Positions 8,252-17,853 are shown, counted from the stretch's first letter. The stretch: 64,000 bases of DNA from Sodaliphilus sp963612465 (GCA_963612465.1 CAVDUV010000012.1:15301-79300); one strand, 5' to 3'. Program-made: numbers and translations. The notes: a model not told the origin generated them from the letters alone.

Positions 8252-8728
8252 CTACTTGCTTTCGAGCAAAGCCACGGCATAGGCGGCTATGCCCTCGCCC
8301 CGCCCGGTGTAGCCAAGGCGCTCGGTGGTGGTGGCTTTTATTGACACCTGCGACACATCGCAGCACAGGCACTTGGCAAGCTGTTGCTGCATGGCCGGGA
8401 TGTGCGGATTGATTTTCGGCTGCTCGGCGCAAATGGTAAGGTCGCAGTTGCCAAGCACATAGCCATGCTCGCCAATCAAGCGGTAGACCTCAGACAGAAG
8501 CTTGCTGCTACTGATACCCTTATAGCGCGGATCGGTATCGGGAAAATGATAACCGATGTCGCGTAGACAAGCTGCTCCGAGCAAGGCGTCGCACAGGGCA
8601 TGAATTGCCACATCGGCATCGCTGTGGCCAAGCAGCCCCAGCGTGTGCTCAATCTTCACTCCGCCAAGCCAAAGGTCGCGGTCCTCGACCAGACGGTGCA
8701 CATCAAATCCCATTCCAATTCTGAACAT
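8252..8728 (-). CDS. ispF: 2-C-methyl-D-erythritol 2,4-cyclodiphosphate synthase
   Basis: 158 residues, the usual IspF length. It catalyses cyclisation of CDP-methylerythritol 2-phosphate in the MEP isoprenoid pathway, as a cytoplasmic homotrimer. Metal ligands are Asp9, His11 and His43 (GFDVHRL and GHSDADVAIHAL). The C-terminal signature ATTTERLGYTGRGEGIAA is intact. It follows porV by 30 bases and is likely cotranscribed with it; a hairpin at 8187-8233 ends the unit. Together with the polyprenyl synthetase at 55502 it indicates MEP-based isoprenoid synthesis. Confidence 0.97.
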   Translation of the reverse strand: MFRIGMGFDVHRLVEDRDLWLGGVKIEHTLGLLGHSDADVAIHALCDALLGAACLRDIGYHFPDTDPRYKGISSSKLLSEVYRLIGEHGYVLGNCDLTICAEQPKINPHIPAMQQQLAKCLCCDVSQVSIKATTTERLGYTGRGEGIAAYAVALLESK

Positions 8729-8758
8729 AGCCTGATTGTGTTTTTTTTCCCGAGGGGA

Positions 8759-9955
8759 TTATTTCTTACCGAAGAGACCCTTGAGGCCATCCATGTCGAA
8801 CGACAGAGTGAATCGCAGAGTCTGGTCGAGCGGGCTGTTTTGCGCAGTGGCTATAATGTAGGCGGCATCGAGGCGCAGCACATTGAGTGCGAAACCGGCG
8901 CCAAGGCCAAAGTACTGGCGGTTGCCCTTATACTTGTTTTCGTGATAATAACCGGCGCGCAAGAAGAATTGCTGATTGTAGGCATACTCGGCACCTATCG
9001 AGTAGGTGATTTCGCGAAGTTCCTCCTTGAAACCGCCGGGGGCGTCGTGGAACGACTTGAAGATACCAGATATCGACGACTCATCTTTCCACTTCTGCAA
9101 AGCCTCCTCATACTCTTGCTGGTTCTCGTAGTCGGCCAAGCGTGGCTTGGTGGGAACAAGCAACTTGTTGGCATCGACCGAGAGAGTGAGATTGTGGTAG
9201 TCGGCTAGCGGGAAAGTGAAAGCCGTGCCCAAACGCAAGTTGGTGGGCAAGAAAGCCGGGTCGTTACCGCCATTGTAGCTCACCTTAGAGCCGATATTGC
9301 TGATGTTCCAACCCCACGACCACTGGCACTCATTGCGTCCTATCACCGGATAGGTGGTGAAGTAGCCCGAGATGTCGGCGGCAAAAGCCGAAGCGCCGCC
9401 GCTTTGATCCTGGAGCGACATGTCGCTGTAGCCCAAGTCACTGTAGATGTAGCGCAAAGCCACGCCCATCGAGAATTTCTCGCTCAACTTGCGTGAATAG
9501 CCCACATCAACCGACATCTCAAACGGGTTGACAGTAGACAGCTTGTTGCCCTGGTCGTCGCTGTTGCTGATTTCGCCAAGCGAGAAGTAGCGGAGCGACG
9601 CGCTCACGGCCTGGTTGTCGCCGCTGCCTATTTTCCAGTAGCCACTTAGGTTGGCAAGGAAAATGTCGTTCACAATCTTGCGCAGCCATGGTGTGTAGGA
9701 CAGCGACACGCCAGCGCCGCTATAGGCAAAGGCGTATTTCGACGGATTCCAGTATTGTGAGTTGACGTCGGGGTCGGTGGCAACGCCCAAATCGCCCATC
9801 GAGGCACCGCGCGCATCGGGAGTGATGCTCATTGAGGTTACACCGGTGGTGACGGGATTGAACTCGCTGTTCTTGATATCGTCGTCGGCCATGGCGGTGG
9901 ATGTTCCAGCCATCAAGGCGGCGCCAAGTATCAGTGTGTGTGCTATTTTCTTCAT
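8759..9955 (-). CDS. porV: Type IX secretion system outer membrane protein PorV (LptO)
   Basis: 398 residues. A signal peptide (ending STAMA-DDD) is followed by a FadL-like 14-strand barrel. The PorV signature near the N-terminus is visible: an aromatic/NPV start, then ITPDARGASMGDLG, then NSQYWNPSKYAF. The C-terminus ends in a typical beta-strand. PorV shuttles T9SS cargo from the SOV translocon to the attachment complex and PorU sortase. ispF follows by 30 bases. The presence of several proteins with T9SS-like tails in this window supports the call. PorP/SprF-like proteins are related in shape, but the ARGASMGDxGVA motif favours PorV. Confidence 0.9.
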   Translation of the reverse strand: MKKIAHTLILGAALMAGTSTAMADDDIKNSEFNPVTTGVTSMSITPDARGASMGDLGVATDPDVNSQYWNPSKYAFAYSGAGVSLSYTPWLRKIVNDIFLANLSGYWKIGSGDNQAVSASLRYFSLGEISNSDDQGNKLSTVNPFEMSVDVGYSRKLSEKFSMGVALRYIYSDLGYSDMSLQDQSGGASAFAADISGYFTTYPVIGRNECQWSWGWNISNIGSKVSYNGGNDPAFLPTNLRLGTAFTFPLADYHNLTLSVDANKLLVPTKPRLADYENQQEYEEALQKWKDESSISGIFKSFHDAPGGFKEELREITYSIGAEYAYNQQFFLRAGYYHENKYKGNRQYFGLGAGFALNVLRLDAAYIIATAQNSPLDQTLRFTLSFDMDGLKGLFGKK

Positions 9956-10107
9956 TCGGTTGAAAATATTATATTGCTATACAATATTAAAAACTGCATT
10001 TGTTGCGATTTATTGTGCAAGCATGCGAAAAAGTGACCTGCACCGCGCATGCCCATGCCACCACAAGCATCAGTGGCAATCCATGGCTGCTGATTTCCAA
10101 GAAGCCG

Positions 10108-10141
10108 AAAAAAAGCCTCCGCGCTGATGGCAGAGGCTTTT
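10108..10141 (-). terminator. Rho-independent terminator after the Bax-inhibitor-1 gene
   Basis: On the minus strand AAAAGCCTC (10141-10133) pairs with GAGGCTTTT (10119-10111) over a 13-base loop, followed by seven Ts (10114-10108). It lies 36 bases below the stop of the gene at 10177-10914. Confidence 0.8.
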
Positions 10142-10176
10142 ATGCGGTTGCTCTTCAGTACCGGGACTGAGAGGCA

Positions 10177-10914
10177 TCAACTGTTGCGGCTGCCGCCAAA
10201 GATGCGCAGCAGATACAGGAACAGGTTGATGAAGTCGAGATACAGGCTCAGGGCTCCAATAGTGGCGAGTTTGCCGGTCTGTGTGGGGTCGCTCTCCATT
10301 GCCCACTGCTTGATTTTCTGGGTGTCCCATGCGGTGAGGCCCACAAAAATGAGCACACCGGCCACACTGATGCCCCACTCGAGAGCGCTGCTTGCCATAA
10401 ACAGATTAACTATGCTTGCCACAATCAGGCCAATCAAAGCCATAAAGAGGAAAGTGCCCAGCTTGGTGAGGTCTTGACGGGTGACATAGCCGAAAATGGT
10501 CATTGCCGCAAACACGGCCGACGTGATGCCAAACGTGAGTGCAATAGCATGGATAGAGTAAATCGCAAAAATTGACGACAACACAATGCCATTGAGCACC
10601 GAATAGGCGTAGAACAGAGCCGTGGCCGTAGCCGAGCTCAGACGGTTGATGGCTCCCGAGAGCACCACTACCACTGCTAATTCGGCTATCAGAAGGCCAA
10701 AAGAGATAATCTTGCTCGAGAATATGGTTTCAAAGGCTGCAGGCGATGCCAGCAGACAAAGGGCCGACAAGGTGGTCACCAGCAGACCGAGGAACATCTT
10801 GAGATAGACGCGGCGCATGATGCGGCTCACATAAGAGCGCATCGACACAGCGCTCTCGAGTTCGGCGGCACTGCCGAATTGAGCCTGATTGAATGAATTT
10901 CCGTAAATGTTCAT
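10177..10914 (-). CDS. Bax inhibitor-1 / YccA family membrane protein
   Basis: 245 residues with seven hydrophobic helices after a cytoplasmic N-terminus of about 40 residues. The family hallmark near the end, GLTAWDTQKIKQW, is intact, followed by GALSLYLDFINLFLYLLRIFG. Members of the TMBIM/BI-1 family are inner-membrane proteins; bacterial BsYetJ leaks calcium in a pH-dependent way and E. coli YccA binds FtsH. The gene is monocistronic and ends at a clear terminator (10108-10141). The substrate here is unknown. Confidence 0.93.
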   Translation of the reverse strand: MNIYGNSFNQAQFGSAAELESAVSMRSYVSRIMRRVYLKMFLGLLVTTLSALCLLASPAAFETIFSSKIISFGLLIAELAVVVVLSGAINRLSSATATALFYAYSVLNGIVLSSIFAIYSIHAIALTFGITSAVFAAMTIFGYVTRQDLTKLGTFLFMALIGLIVASIVNLFMASSALEWGISVAGVLIFVGLTAWDTQKIKQWAMESDPTQTGKLATIGALSLYLDFINLFLYLLRIFGGSRNS

Positions 10915-11033
10915 AATTCTAATTCTTTAATTGGTTTTGATATGGAGAGATTTGCAATAACCATGCCAACAAGCACAGCCACGCATCACAGAGTGTGGTC
11001 GGAATGTCGGCAATTGTGGCTTGTGCAACTGGT

Positions 11034-12818
11034 TTACATTCGGTTAGGCACCTCGATGCCAAGCAGCGAAAGGCCGCGCTTGATAATTTGAGCCACCGTG
11101 GCCGAGAGTTGCAGCCTCAGCGCACGCACACTCGCATCGCCTTCCTTGAGGATGCTGTAGTCGTGATAGAACTGGTTGTAGGCTTTGGCCAGCTCATACA
11201 CATAGTTGGCTATGAGGGCAGGACTGTAGCTGCGGCCAGCGTCGCTCACAGCCGAAGCAAAGTCGGCAAGGCGCTGAATGAGGTCAATTTCCTTTTCATT
11301 GGGCTCAACAGCGGTGATGTCGGCAGTCAAGTCGGCAGCATCGGCCTTGCGGAGCACTGACTGGATGCGGGCATAGGTGTATTGGATAAACGGACCTGTG
11401 TTGCCGTTGAAGTCGATCGACTCACTTGGGTTGAAGAGCATGTTACGGCGCGGGTCAACCTTGAGGATGAAATACTTGAGCGCACCAAGGCCTATCTTTG
11501 TGAGCACATCTTCCTTCTCATCGTCGGGCACACCCTGCAGGCGGCCGGGAGCATCGCTCATGGTGCGTGCGGTCTCAATCATCTCGTCCATCAAATCGTC
11601 GGCATCGACCACTGTGCCCTCGCGCGATTTCATTTTGCCGTTGGGCAGTTCCACCATGCCATACGAGAAGTGAATCAAATCCTTACCCCACTTGAATCCA
11701 AGCTTGTCGAGCAGCAGCGAGAGCACCTGGAAGTGATAGTTCTGCTCGTTGCCCACCACATATATCATCTTGTCGATAGGATAATCCTCATAGCGGAGCT
11801 TGGCCGTGCCTATGTCTTGAGTCATGTAGACCGATGTGCCATCGCTACGCAGCAGCAACTTCTGGTCGAGGCCGTCGGATGTGAGGTCGGCCCACACAGA
11901 GCCGTCTTCTTTGCGGAAGAAGAGACCCTTTTCCAGGCCCTCGAGCACTTTGCCCTTACCCTCGAGATAAGTGTTGCTTTCGTAGTATATCTTATCGAAG
12001 TCAACGCCAAGGCGCTTGTAGGTTTCGTCGAAGCCGGCATACACCCACGAGTTCATAGTCTGCCACAGGTCGCGCACCTCTTTGTCGCCTTCTTCCCACT
12101 TCTTGAGCATGGCGTGGGCCTCCTTAATGAGCGGAGCTTCCTTCTCGGCCTCTTCCTTGCTCATTCCACCGGCCACTAATTCGTTGACCTCGGCCTTATA
12201 GTGCTTGTCGAATTCCACATAAAAGTCACCTATCAGGTGGTCGCCCTTCTTGTGTGCAGTTTCGGGAGTCACACCGTTGCCCCACTTGAGCCAAGCCAGC
12301 ATCGATTTGCAGATGTGGATGCCGCGGTCATTGACAATGTTGGTCTTCACCACCTTGTTGCCGTTGGCGGCCATGATGCGTGCAAGGCTGTAGCCAAGCA
12401 GGTTGTTGCGCACGTGGCCCAGGTGCAGCGGCTTGTTGGTGTTGGGCGACGAGTATTCAATCATCACCAGTTGGCTGTCGGGCGTAACGGGCTTGAAGCC
12501 ATAGTCGGCATCGGCGCTGATGTTGTGTAGCACCTGAGCCCAAAACGACGGCTTGATTGAGATGTTGAGAAATCCCTTGATTACATTGAACTTCTCGACT
12601 GCGCTACAGTTGGCTGCCAGATAGTCGCCTATTTCCTGTGCTGTGGCATCGGGTGCCTTGTGTGATGCCTTGAGGAACGGGAACACCACGATGGTGAGAT
12701 TGCCCTCAAACTCCTTCTTGGTGGTTTGCGGCGTTATTTTCTCGACAGGAAAACTCACGCCATAGAGGTGCTCCACGGCCTGAGCGGTAGCTTGCGCTAT
12801 AATGTTATCGATCGACAT
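11034..12818 (-). CDS. argS: Arginyl-tRNA synthetase
   Basis: 594 residues from the start MSIDNIIAQAT, chosen because the open frame upstream of it (to 12953) has no family similarity and crosses the promoter. ArgRS is a class I synthetase that charges tRNA-Arg. The HIGH motif appears as HLGHVRNNLLG after SSPNTNKPL, and the KMSKS loop as KMKSREGT. The C-terminal helical anticodon-binding domain ends VPNRM, the canonical ArgRS ending. A Bacteroidota promoter lies at 12924-12954. The protein acts in the cytoplasm and is probably transcribed alone. Confidence 0.96.
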   Translation of the reverse strand: MSIDNIIAQATAQAVEHLYGVSFPVEKITPQTTKKEFEGNLTIVVFPFLKASHKAPDATAQEIGDYLAANCSAVEKFNVIKGFLNISIKPSFWAQVLHNISADADYGFKPVTPDSQLVMIEYSSPNTNKPLHLGHVRNNLLGYSLARIMAANGNKVVKTNIVNDRGIHICKSMLAWLKWGNGVTPETAHKKGDHLIGDFYVEFDKHYKAEVNELVAGGMSKEEAEKEAPLIKEAHAMLKKWEEGDKEVRDLWQTMNSWVYAGFDETYKRLGVDFDKIYYESNTYLEGKGKVLEGLEKGLFFRKEDGSVWADLTSDGLDQKLLLRSDGTSVYMTQDIGTAKLRYEDYPIDKMIYVVGNEQNYHFQVLSLLLDKLGFKWGKDLIHFSYGMVELPNGKMKSREGTVVDADDLMDEMIETARTMSDAPGRLQGVPDDEKEDVLTKIGLGALKYFILKVDPRRNMLFNPSESIDFNGNTGPFIQYTYARIQSVLRKADAADLTADITAVEPNEKEIDLIQRLADFASAVSDAGRSYSPALIANYVYELAKAYNQFYHDYSILKEGDASVRALRLQLSATVAQIIKRGLSLLGIEVPNRM

Positions 12819-12923
12819 AGTTATCAGTGTGTATATATAATGATGATTTGTTTTTAATTTCTTTATATGATAAATTGCACTGGCTCTCACAAGTAGAGCC
12901 ACGGCATGCAGGCAATTGCGATG

Positions 12924-12954
12924 CAAAGTTATATCAATCTTTTCAATTAGCAAT
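12924..12954 (-). promoter_or_regulatory. Promoter of argS
   Basis: On the minus strand ATTG (12954-12951), 19 bases, then TAACTTTG (12931-12924). This matches the Bacteroidota -33/-7 form with one change in the -33 box. Transcription would start near 12917, leaving a leader of about 100 bases before argS. Confidence 0.65.
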
Positions 12955-12969
12955 CAACCGAAAGGGCTT

Positions 12970-14079
12970 TTATTGCCCATGTCGCACGCCGCTGCTGGCT
13001 GCGGGTTTGGCAGCCGTCGTAGCGGGGGTGGCGACAGCCGAGGCCGAGCCCATTTGCGCCAGCACCTCGAAAGCCCGGTCGAGGATGGTGTCGTGCCCCT
13101 GCCGGGAGTCAGTGTCGTCCATATCCACCTTCACGTCGGGCGCCACGCCAAACTCGGTCACACTGCCGGCGGGGTCGGTGATGGAGCAGGCCGAAAAACG
13201 CACCGTCCACCCGTTGGGAAGTTCGCCCGTGAACGGCAAGCCGCTGCCGCCGCCAGTGGTGTCACCCACCACCTTCACATTAGGAAGGCTTTTCATTATC
13301 GACACGAAATTGTTGGTAGCACTAAACGAGGCTCTGTTGGCAAGCACCACCACCGGCTTCGAGAAGTGCACACGTCCCTTTGTGGGCTCAAAGTAATATT
13401 GGTAGGGCTCGGCAAAGGCATCGTGAGCCTTGCCAGTCTTGTGCGTGATGGCCCCGGCCAGGGTGCGCGATGTTATGAAGCGCCCCACCAGAGTCTCAAC
13501 GTTGGTCAGGTAGCCACCGCCGTTGCTGCGAACATCAATCACAAGTCCGTCGGCGCTTGCCAGATAGCTAAGAATGGCGTCGAGGTTGCCCTCGCCTATG
13601 GCAGTGGTGAAATCGCCATAATACATATAGCCATAGTTGTTGCTCAGTATTTGGTATTTAATGCCCGAAGTGCGGCGATAATCGAAATTCAGGTAATACT
13701 GGTCGATTAGGCGCTGATCGTAGTTCTCGGGATATTTTTCCCATATCCAGTAGCGCGACACATTGGTCGCCGAAATAAGGTTGGTGTGTCCATCCTTCAG
13801 CTCCATGAGCATATCGGAGCAAAGGTCGAAGAGCTCTCCGCTCGTCATGCCGGTGAAAATCTTTGCCCGGTAGCGCTGCCCCACCTCATTCCAGTCGATG
13901 TCCTTGTAGCCGAAGAAGCAATAATGCTCGTCGAGGAGCGTCCACAGTGCGTCGAAGTTGCCATAGGCATCATTGTCCCACTCGTCGTGCGGGTGGCAAG
14001 AATGCAGCAATGGCACAACAGCAGCAACAATTGTAGTTGCGGCAGCAATGAGACAGTGGCGTATCTTCTTGTAGTCCAT
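12970..14079 (-). CDS. S41 family serine protease lipoprotein
   Basis: 369 residues. Lipobox LLHSC places lipid on Cys28. The N-terminal helical region (about 40-95) contains the S41-type pattern NFDALWTLLDEHY; the protease core follows, with LVIDVRSNGGGY, the catalytic Ser in NRASFSATNNF (about residue 252), and VVGDTTGGGSGLP. Lys of the CtpA-type TxGKG is replaced by Gly, so this is closer to the tricorn-like S41B group. No PDZ domain is obvious. It starts 13 bases after the DUF3316 gene and is probably the third gene of parC-DUF3316-S41. The Ala/Thr-rich C-terminal tail is low complexity. Substrate unknown; periplasmic or outer-membrane location is inferred. Confidence 0.88.
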   Translation of the reverse strand: MDYKKIRHCLIAAATTIVAAVVPLLHSCHPHDEWDNDAYGNFDALWTLLDEHYCFFGYKDIDWNEVGQRYRAKIFTGMTSGELFDLCSDMLMELKDGHTNLISATNVSRYWIWEKYPENYDQRLIDQYYLNFDYRRTSGIKYQILSNNYGYMYYGDFTTAIGEGNLDAILSYLASADGLVIDVRSNGGGYLTNVETLVGRFITSRTLAGAITHKTGKAHDAFAEPYQYYFEPTKGRVHFSKPVVVLANRASFSATNNFVSIMKSLPNVKVVGDTTGGGSGLPFTGELPNGWTVRFSACSITDPAGSVTEFGVAPDVKVDMDDTDSRQGHDTILDRAFEVLAQMGSASAVATPATTAAKPAASSGVRHGQ

Positions 14080-14092
14080 AGTGCGTTTCTGT

Positions 14093-14974
14093 TTAGTATA
14101 TTGCTCCTATAGTGTGACGTTCGGCCGCTTTGCGCCGACTCAGACTCAACCACTCGCCACCGATGCCCAGCACGAAGCTGTGGGTAAACTCATGGCAGTT
14201 AATCTGCTTAATCCATGATGTGGCTATGCGGCCACGGTAGCCCACCCGGAGCACCGTGCCACCAAGATGCAGGTCGGCAGTGAGCAGACTGGTCATATCG
14301 AACCGGTTGCCCCACCAGCCGAAGTTGGCGAGTCCTTTGCGGTTGCCCACATAAATCTCATAGTAGCTCTCATCGTATTCAGGCGAGAAAAACACACCTG
14401 CCACCGGCATTGTGACTTGGCAGCGAAGCGTGACAGGCACGCGTCGGTTGCGGCCGACGGTATAGGCAGCAAGGGCATTCACCCCCACATTCCAGTAAAG
14501 CTTGACCGACACCACATTGTTGGAGTTGATGGGATTGTAGATGATGCCTCCGCGAAACTGCGTCATGCCGCCAGCCTGCACCTGCAGTCCGCCAATCGCC
14601 ACATCAGTCCAGCGGCGCATCATTGCCCAGCGACATTCGGCCATGAGAGAATGCTCGGTGTGGTTGCCTGCCGGGTTTTTGAGATTACCATAATCAACGC
14701 CCGCCTCGAGCTGCATCACCCAGTGCCGCGGGTTGAACCGCATGGCCTGCATGCGCTCATAGCCAAGCCTGACGTTGGCGCCGCGATAGGTGACAGGGCT
14801 CACATATGTGTCGAGCAACGACTCGTGGCCGCAGTCGACCATAAACATCGACATCACCGGGCGCTCAGCCACTGCCACTGGCGGAATGCTGTCGGCAGCA
14901 ACTGCAAGCACCGGGGCCGCCATGGCACACAGCGCCACAGCCACCCTGGCCAGCCGAAGTTTAATTGTCGTCAT
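14093..14974 (-). CDS. DUF3316-like exported beta-rich protein
   Basis: 293 residues from MTTIKLRLARVAVALC, chosen because this is the start of a Sec signal peptide (cleavage near AVAA-DSIPP). The start codon (14972-14974) lies inside the last codons of parC, overlapping by 14 bases; an upstream in-frame ATG at 14986 is the alternative. The mature protein is rich in alternating hydrophobic strands and aromatic residues (FNPRHWVMQLEAG, VRLGYERM, LGIGGEWLSL) and resembles DUF3316, a Bacteroidales outer-membrane barrel family. Function unknown. The S41 lipoprotein gene follows by 13 bases. Confidence 0.72.
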   Translation of the reverse strand: MTTIKLRLARVAVALCAMAAPVLAVAADSIPPVAVAERPVMSMFMVDCGHESLLDTYVSPVTYRGANVRLGYERMQAMRFNPRHWVMQLEAGVDYGNLKNPAGNHTEHSLMAECRWAMMRRWTDVAIGGLQVQAGGMTQFRGGIIYNPINSNNVVSVKLYWNVGVNALAAYTVGRNRRVPVTLRCQVTMPVAGVFFSPEYDESYYEIYVGNRKGLANFGWWGNRFDMTSLLTADLHLGGTVLRVGYRGRIATSWIKQINCHEFTHSFVLGIGGEWLSLSRRKAAERHTIGAIY

Positions 14975-17651
14975 TGTTGATATCATCGTCGGAGAACAGG
15001 CGCGCCTGTCCCGTGAGACTGTCGCGCACGTCTTGCTGGTTGATTGGTTTGTCATCAACTTCCTCATCGGTGTCTGAAGCAACAGTCCCGGCCTCGGCCA
15101 CGTCATCGACCTGGCGTGGCTCCACTTCGGTCACGCTGCCCACGGTGTAGTTGCTCAGGCGCTTGCCCTTTGCCTTCACCGACTTCACGCCTATGAACTC
15201 GTCGGCATCGACGGTGATTGAGCCGCGGAACTCGTCGCCACCGCCAAACCTCACCTCAAAACGCGGGTATGGCTCACTTGACAGCAACAGTAATTCCGAC
15301 TTGGGATTGCCTCCCAGCATGGTCTGCTTTTTCGCGCTATCGTCGAGAGTGAAACGCTTGAGATAGAGGTATCCCTTGTCGGCATCGTTGACTACGGCAG
15401 TCCACACGCGTGAGCGGTCATACTTCTCAATGCGCAGTATTCCGTCCTCGAAATGGTTGCCCGCATCGATGGTGGTGGTATAAAAATCGCCGTTGCGCAT
15501 AATCACCAGCACACGATCGTCGCCGCCAAATTTGCCAAGGCTGTTGCCGTGGGCCTCGTAATTGAGGCGAAGCACATCGGGGTCAAACCACACCTCGCGG
15601 TCACCCAGGGTGCTTACGCCATGCTCTTTGAGCGATATGCGGTGAATCTCGTTGCGGGTAACTATGTTGCCCCTGGCCTGCTTGCCCTTGATGGCAAGTT
15701 CGGCCAGGTCGACGTCGAATTGCAATATCTTGAGGCGGAACTTGGGCTTGAGCGTGATGCGCAGCACCTCGGCCTCGCCATTGGAGTTGGCCGTGAACCA
15801 CAGCACTTTGCTGCCCGGCTTGCCCTGCGTGAGGTCGTATTCCTTGTCGCGCGTGATGCCGGTAACCGAAAAACGCTTCATATATGTGGTTCCGCCCTTG
15901 CCATCGAGATAGAGCACATTGTAGACGGTGCGCTCGTCGTTGCGCTTAAACACATTGAGGTAAATCACATTCTTGCCCACGTAGATTTTGTCGTCGACCT
16001 TGATTACCTTGTACTTGCCGTCTTTGTAGAATATAATCACATCATCGATGTCGGAGCAGTTGCACACAAACTCGTCTTTCTTCAGCCCTGTGCCTATGAA
16101 ACCGTCCTGACGGTTGATGTAGAGTTTTTCGTTGGCCTCGGCCACCTTGGCAGCCACAATCGTGTCGAAATCGCGGATGATGGTACGCCGCGGATAGTTG
16201 GCGCCATATTTCTTCTTCAAACCCTCATACCAGTTGACCGTGTGTTCAACCAAGTGGCTGAGCTTGTAGTCGATGTCGGCAATGCGGTCGTTGAGCATGG
16301 CGATGGCAGCATCAGACTTGGCGCTGTCGAACTTGGTGATGCGCCGCATCTTTATCTCGAGCAGGCGCAAGATGTCGTCGCGCGTCACCTCACGGAAGAA
16401 CGACGGCTTGAAAGGCTCGAGCCGCTTGTCGACGTGAGTTACCACGGCATCCTCGTCGCGGGCTTGCTCAAAGTTGCGGTCTTTGTAGATGCGTTCCTCA
16501 ATGAAAATGCGCTCAAGCGATGCAAAGTGCAGCTGTTCAAGCGTTTCAGCGCGTTTCACCTCAAGCTCCTTGCGCAGGATTTCCTTCGTGCGGTCGACGC
16601 TGAAGCGGAGCAAGTCGCTCACGGTGAGGAATTGCGGCTTCTCGTCTTTGATGACGCAGCAGTTGGGCGAGATGCTCAACTCACAGTCGCTGAAAGCATA
16701 CAGGGCATCGATGGCCTTGTCGCTCGACGTGCCCGGCTGCAAGCGCACTAGGATTTCGGCATTGGCCGAGGTGTAGTCGTCGACCTTGCGCAGCTTTATT
16801 TTTCCCTTCTCGCCGGCACGGGTTATCGACTCGATGAGCACGCCAGTGGTCTTACCAAATGGCAAGTCCTTGACCGAGAGTGTCTTGTTGTCGACCTTGT
16901 CGATTTTTGTGCGCACCCTCACCGAGCCGCCACGCTCGCCGTCGCGGTAGTTGCTCACATCCACATATCCGCCGGTGGGAAAGTCGGGATAAAGGTGAAA
17001 CTCCTCGCCATGCAGATAGCTCACAGCGGCATCGATTATTTCATTGAAATTGTGTGGCAATATCTTGCAGCTCAGTCCCACGGCAATTCCCTCGGCGCCC
17101 AGGGCAAGCAGCAGCGGGAATTTCACCGGCAGCGTGATAGGCTCCTTCTTGCGGCCATCGTAGCTCAAAGTCCAGTCGGTGACTTTGGGGTCATAGACCA
17201 CCTCGAGAGCAAACTCCGACAGGCGAGCCTCGATGTAACGGGCCGCCGCATTGCGGTCGCCGGTGAGAATGTTGCCCCAGTTACCCTGCGTGTCGACGAG
17301 CAGGTTTTTCTGGCCAAGCTGCACCAGGGCATCGCAAATGGAGGCATCGCCATGCGGGTGATACTGCATGGTGTTGCCCACAATGTTGGCCACCTTGTTG
17401 AACCGGCCGTCGTCAAGCTCCTTCATTGAGTGGAGAATGCGTCGCTGCACCGGCTTCAAGCCATCCTCGATGTGAGGCACGGCGCGCTCGAGTATCACAT
17501 AGGATGCATAGTCGAGAAACCAATTCTCGTACATGCCCGAAAGCTGCAACTTCTTGTCCTTGGGCACCTGATAGCTAGAGTGGAGCTCAGTGCCCGAGTC
17601 ATCGGCAGCGGCATCGTCGAGCTCGTCGGGGCGTTCGTCGTTATCTTTCAT
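14961..17651 (-). CDS. parC: DNA topoisomerase IV subunit A (ParC-type)
   Basis: 896 residues from MKDNDERPDELDD; an in-frame start 12 codons further up lacks support. The type IIA topoisomerase A subunit cuts DNA through the tyrosine in NAAARYIEARLSEF (Tyr139). The breakage-reunion core starts YASYVILERAVPHIEDGLKPVQRR in pattern, and the C-terminal half is a six-bladed DNA-wrapping beta-pinwheel. The GyrA box QRRGGKG is not evident, which favours ParC over GyrA. At the quinolone-resistance position (E. coli GyrA Ser83) the sequence is HPHGDASICD, with Ala103 instead of Ser. An acidic tail overlaps the next gene. Confidence 0.9.
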   Translation of the reverse strand: MKDNDERPDELDDAAADDSGTELHSSYQVPKDKKLQLSGMYENWFLDYASYVILERAVPHIEDGLKPVQRRILHSMKELDDGRFNKVANIVGNTMQYHPHGDASICDALVQLGQKNLLVDTQGNWGNILTGDRNAAARYIEARLSEFALEVVYDPKVTDWTLSYDGRKKEPITLPVKFPLLLALGAEGIAVGLSCKILPHNFNEIIDAAVSYLHGEEFHLYPDFPTGGYVDVSNYRDGERGGSVRVRTKIDKVDNKTLSVKDLPFGKTTGVLIESITRAGEKGKIKLRKVDDYTSANAEILVRLQPGTSSDKAIDALYAFSDCELSISPNCCVIKDEKPQFLTVSDLLRFSVDRTKEILRKELEVKRAETLEQLHFASLERIFIEERIYKDRNFEQARDEDAVVTHVDKRLEPFKPSFFREVTRDDILRLLEIKMRRITKFDSAKSDAAIAMLNDRIADIDYKLSHLVEHTVNWYEGLKKKYGANYPRRTIIRDFDTIVAAKVAEANEKLYINRQDGFIGTGLKKDEFVCNCSDIDDVIIFYKDGKYKVIKVDDKIYVGKNVIYLNVFKRNDERTVYNVLYLDGKGGTTYMKRFSVTGITRDKEYDLTQGKPGSKVLWFTANSNGEAEVLRITLKPKFRLKILQFDVDLAELAIKGKQARGNIVTRNEIHRISLKEHGVSTLGDREVWFDPDVLRLNYEAHGNSLGKFGGDDRVLVIMRNGDFYTTTIDAGNHFEDGILRIEKYDRSRVWTAVVNDADKGYLYLKRFTLDDSAKKQTMLGGNPKSELLLLSSEPYPRFEVRFGGGDEFRGSITVDADEFIGVKSVKAKGKRLSNYTVGSVTEVEPRQVDDVAEAGTVASDTDEEVDDKPINQQDVRDSLTGQARLFSDDDINNDDN

Positions 17652-17750
17652 ATATGTAATTGCGCATATGCGCCAAACGCGCTGCAACGGGCACTGCCGT
17701 CGTGGCGCGGACGCATTTCATTTTTATATTAATAATAATTAATCAGATAG

Positions 17751-17779
17751 CAAAAATACAAAAAAAATCACTTACTTTG
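17751..17779. promoter_or_regulatory. Divergent promoter region of parC and glyS
   Basis: CAAAAATA (17751-17758) gives TATTTTTG on the minus strand, a perfect -7 box for parC. TTACTTTG (17772-17779) is a 7-of-8 -7 box for glyS on the plus strand. Neither has a clear TTTG at -33. The two start regions face away from each other across a 202-base gap. Confidence 0.4.
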
Positions 17780-17853
17780 CATCCTAAAAGCGAAAAAACG
17801 AATTTTGCAATGTGGTCCAGCGGACACGTGCAACAAATAAAACAATAGCAAAA

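Noticed and set aside
15453..16751. 432-codon open frame on the plus strand within parC
   Set aside because: Antisense shadow of a well-supported gene; the translation has no recognisable domain.
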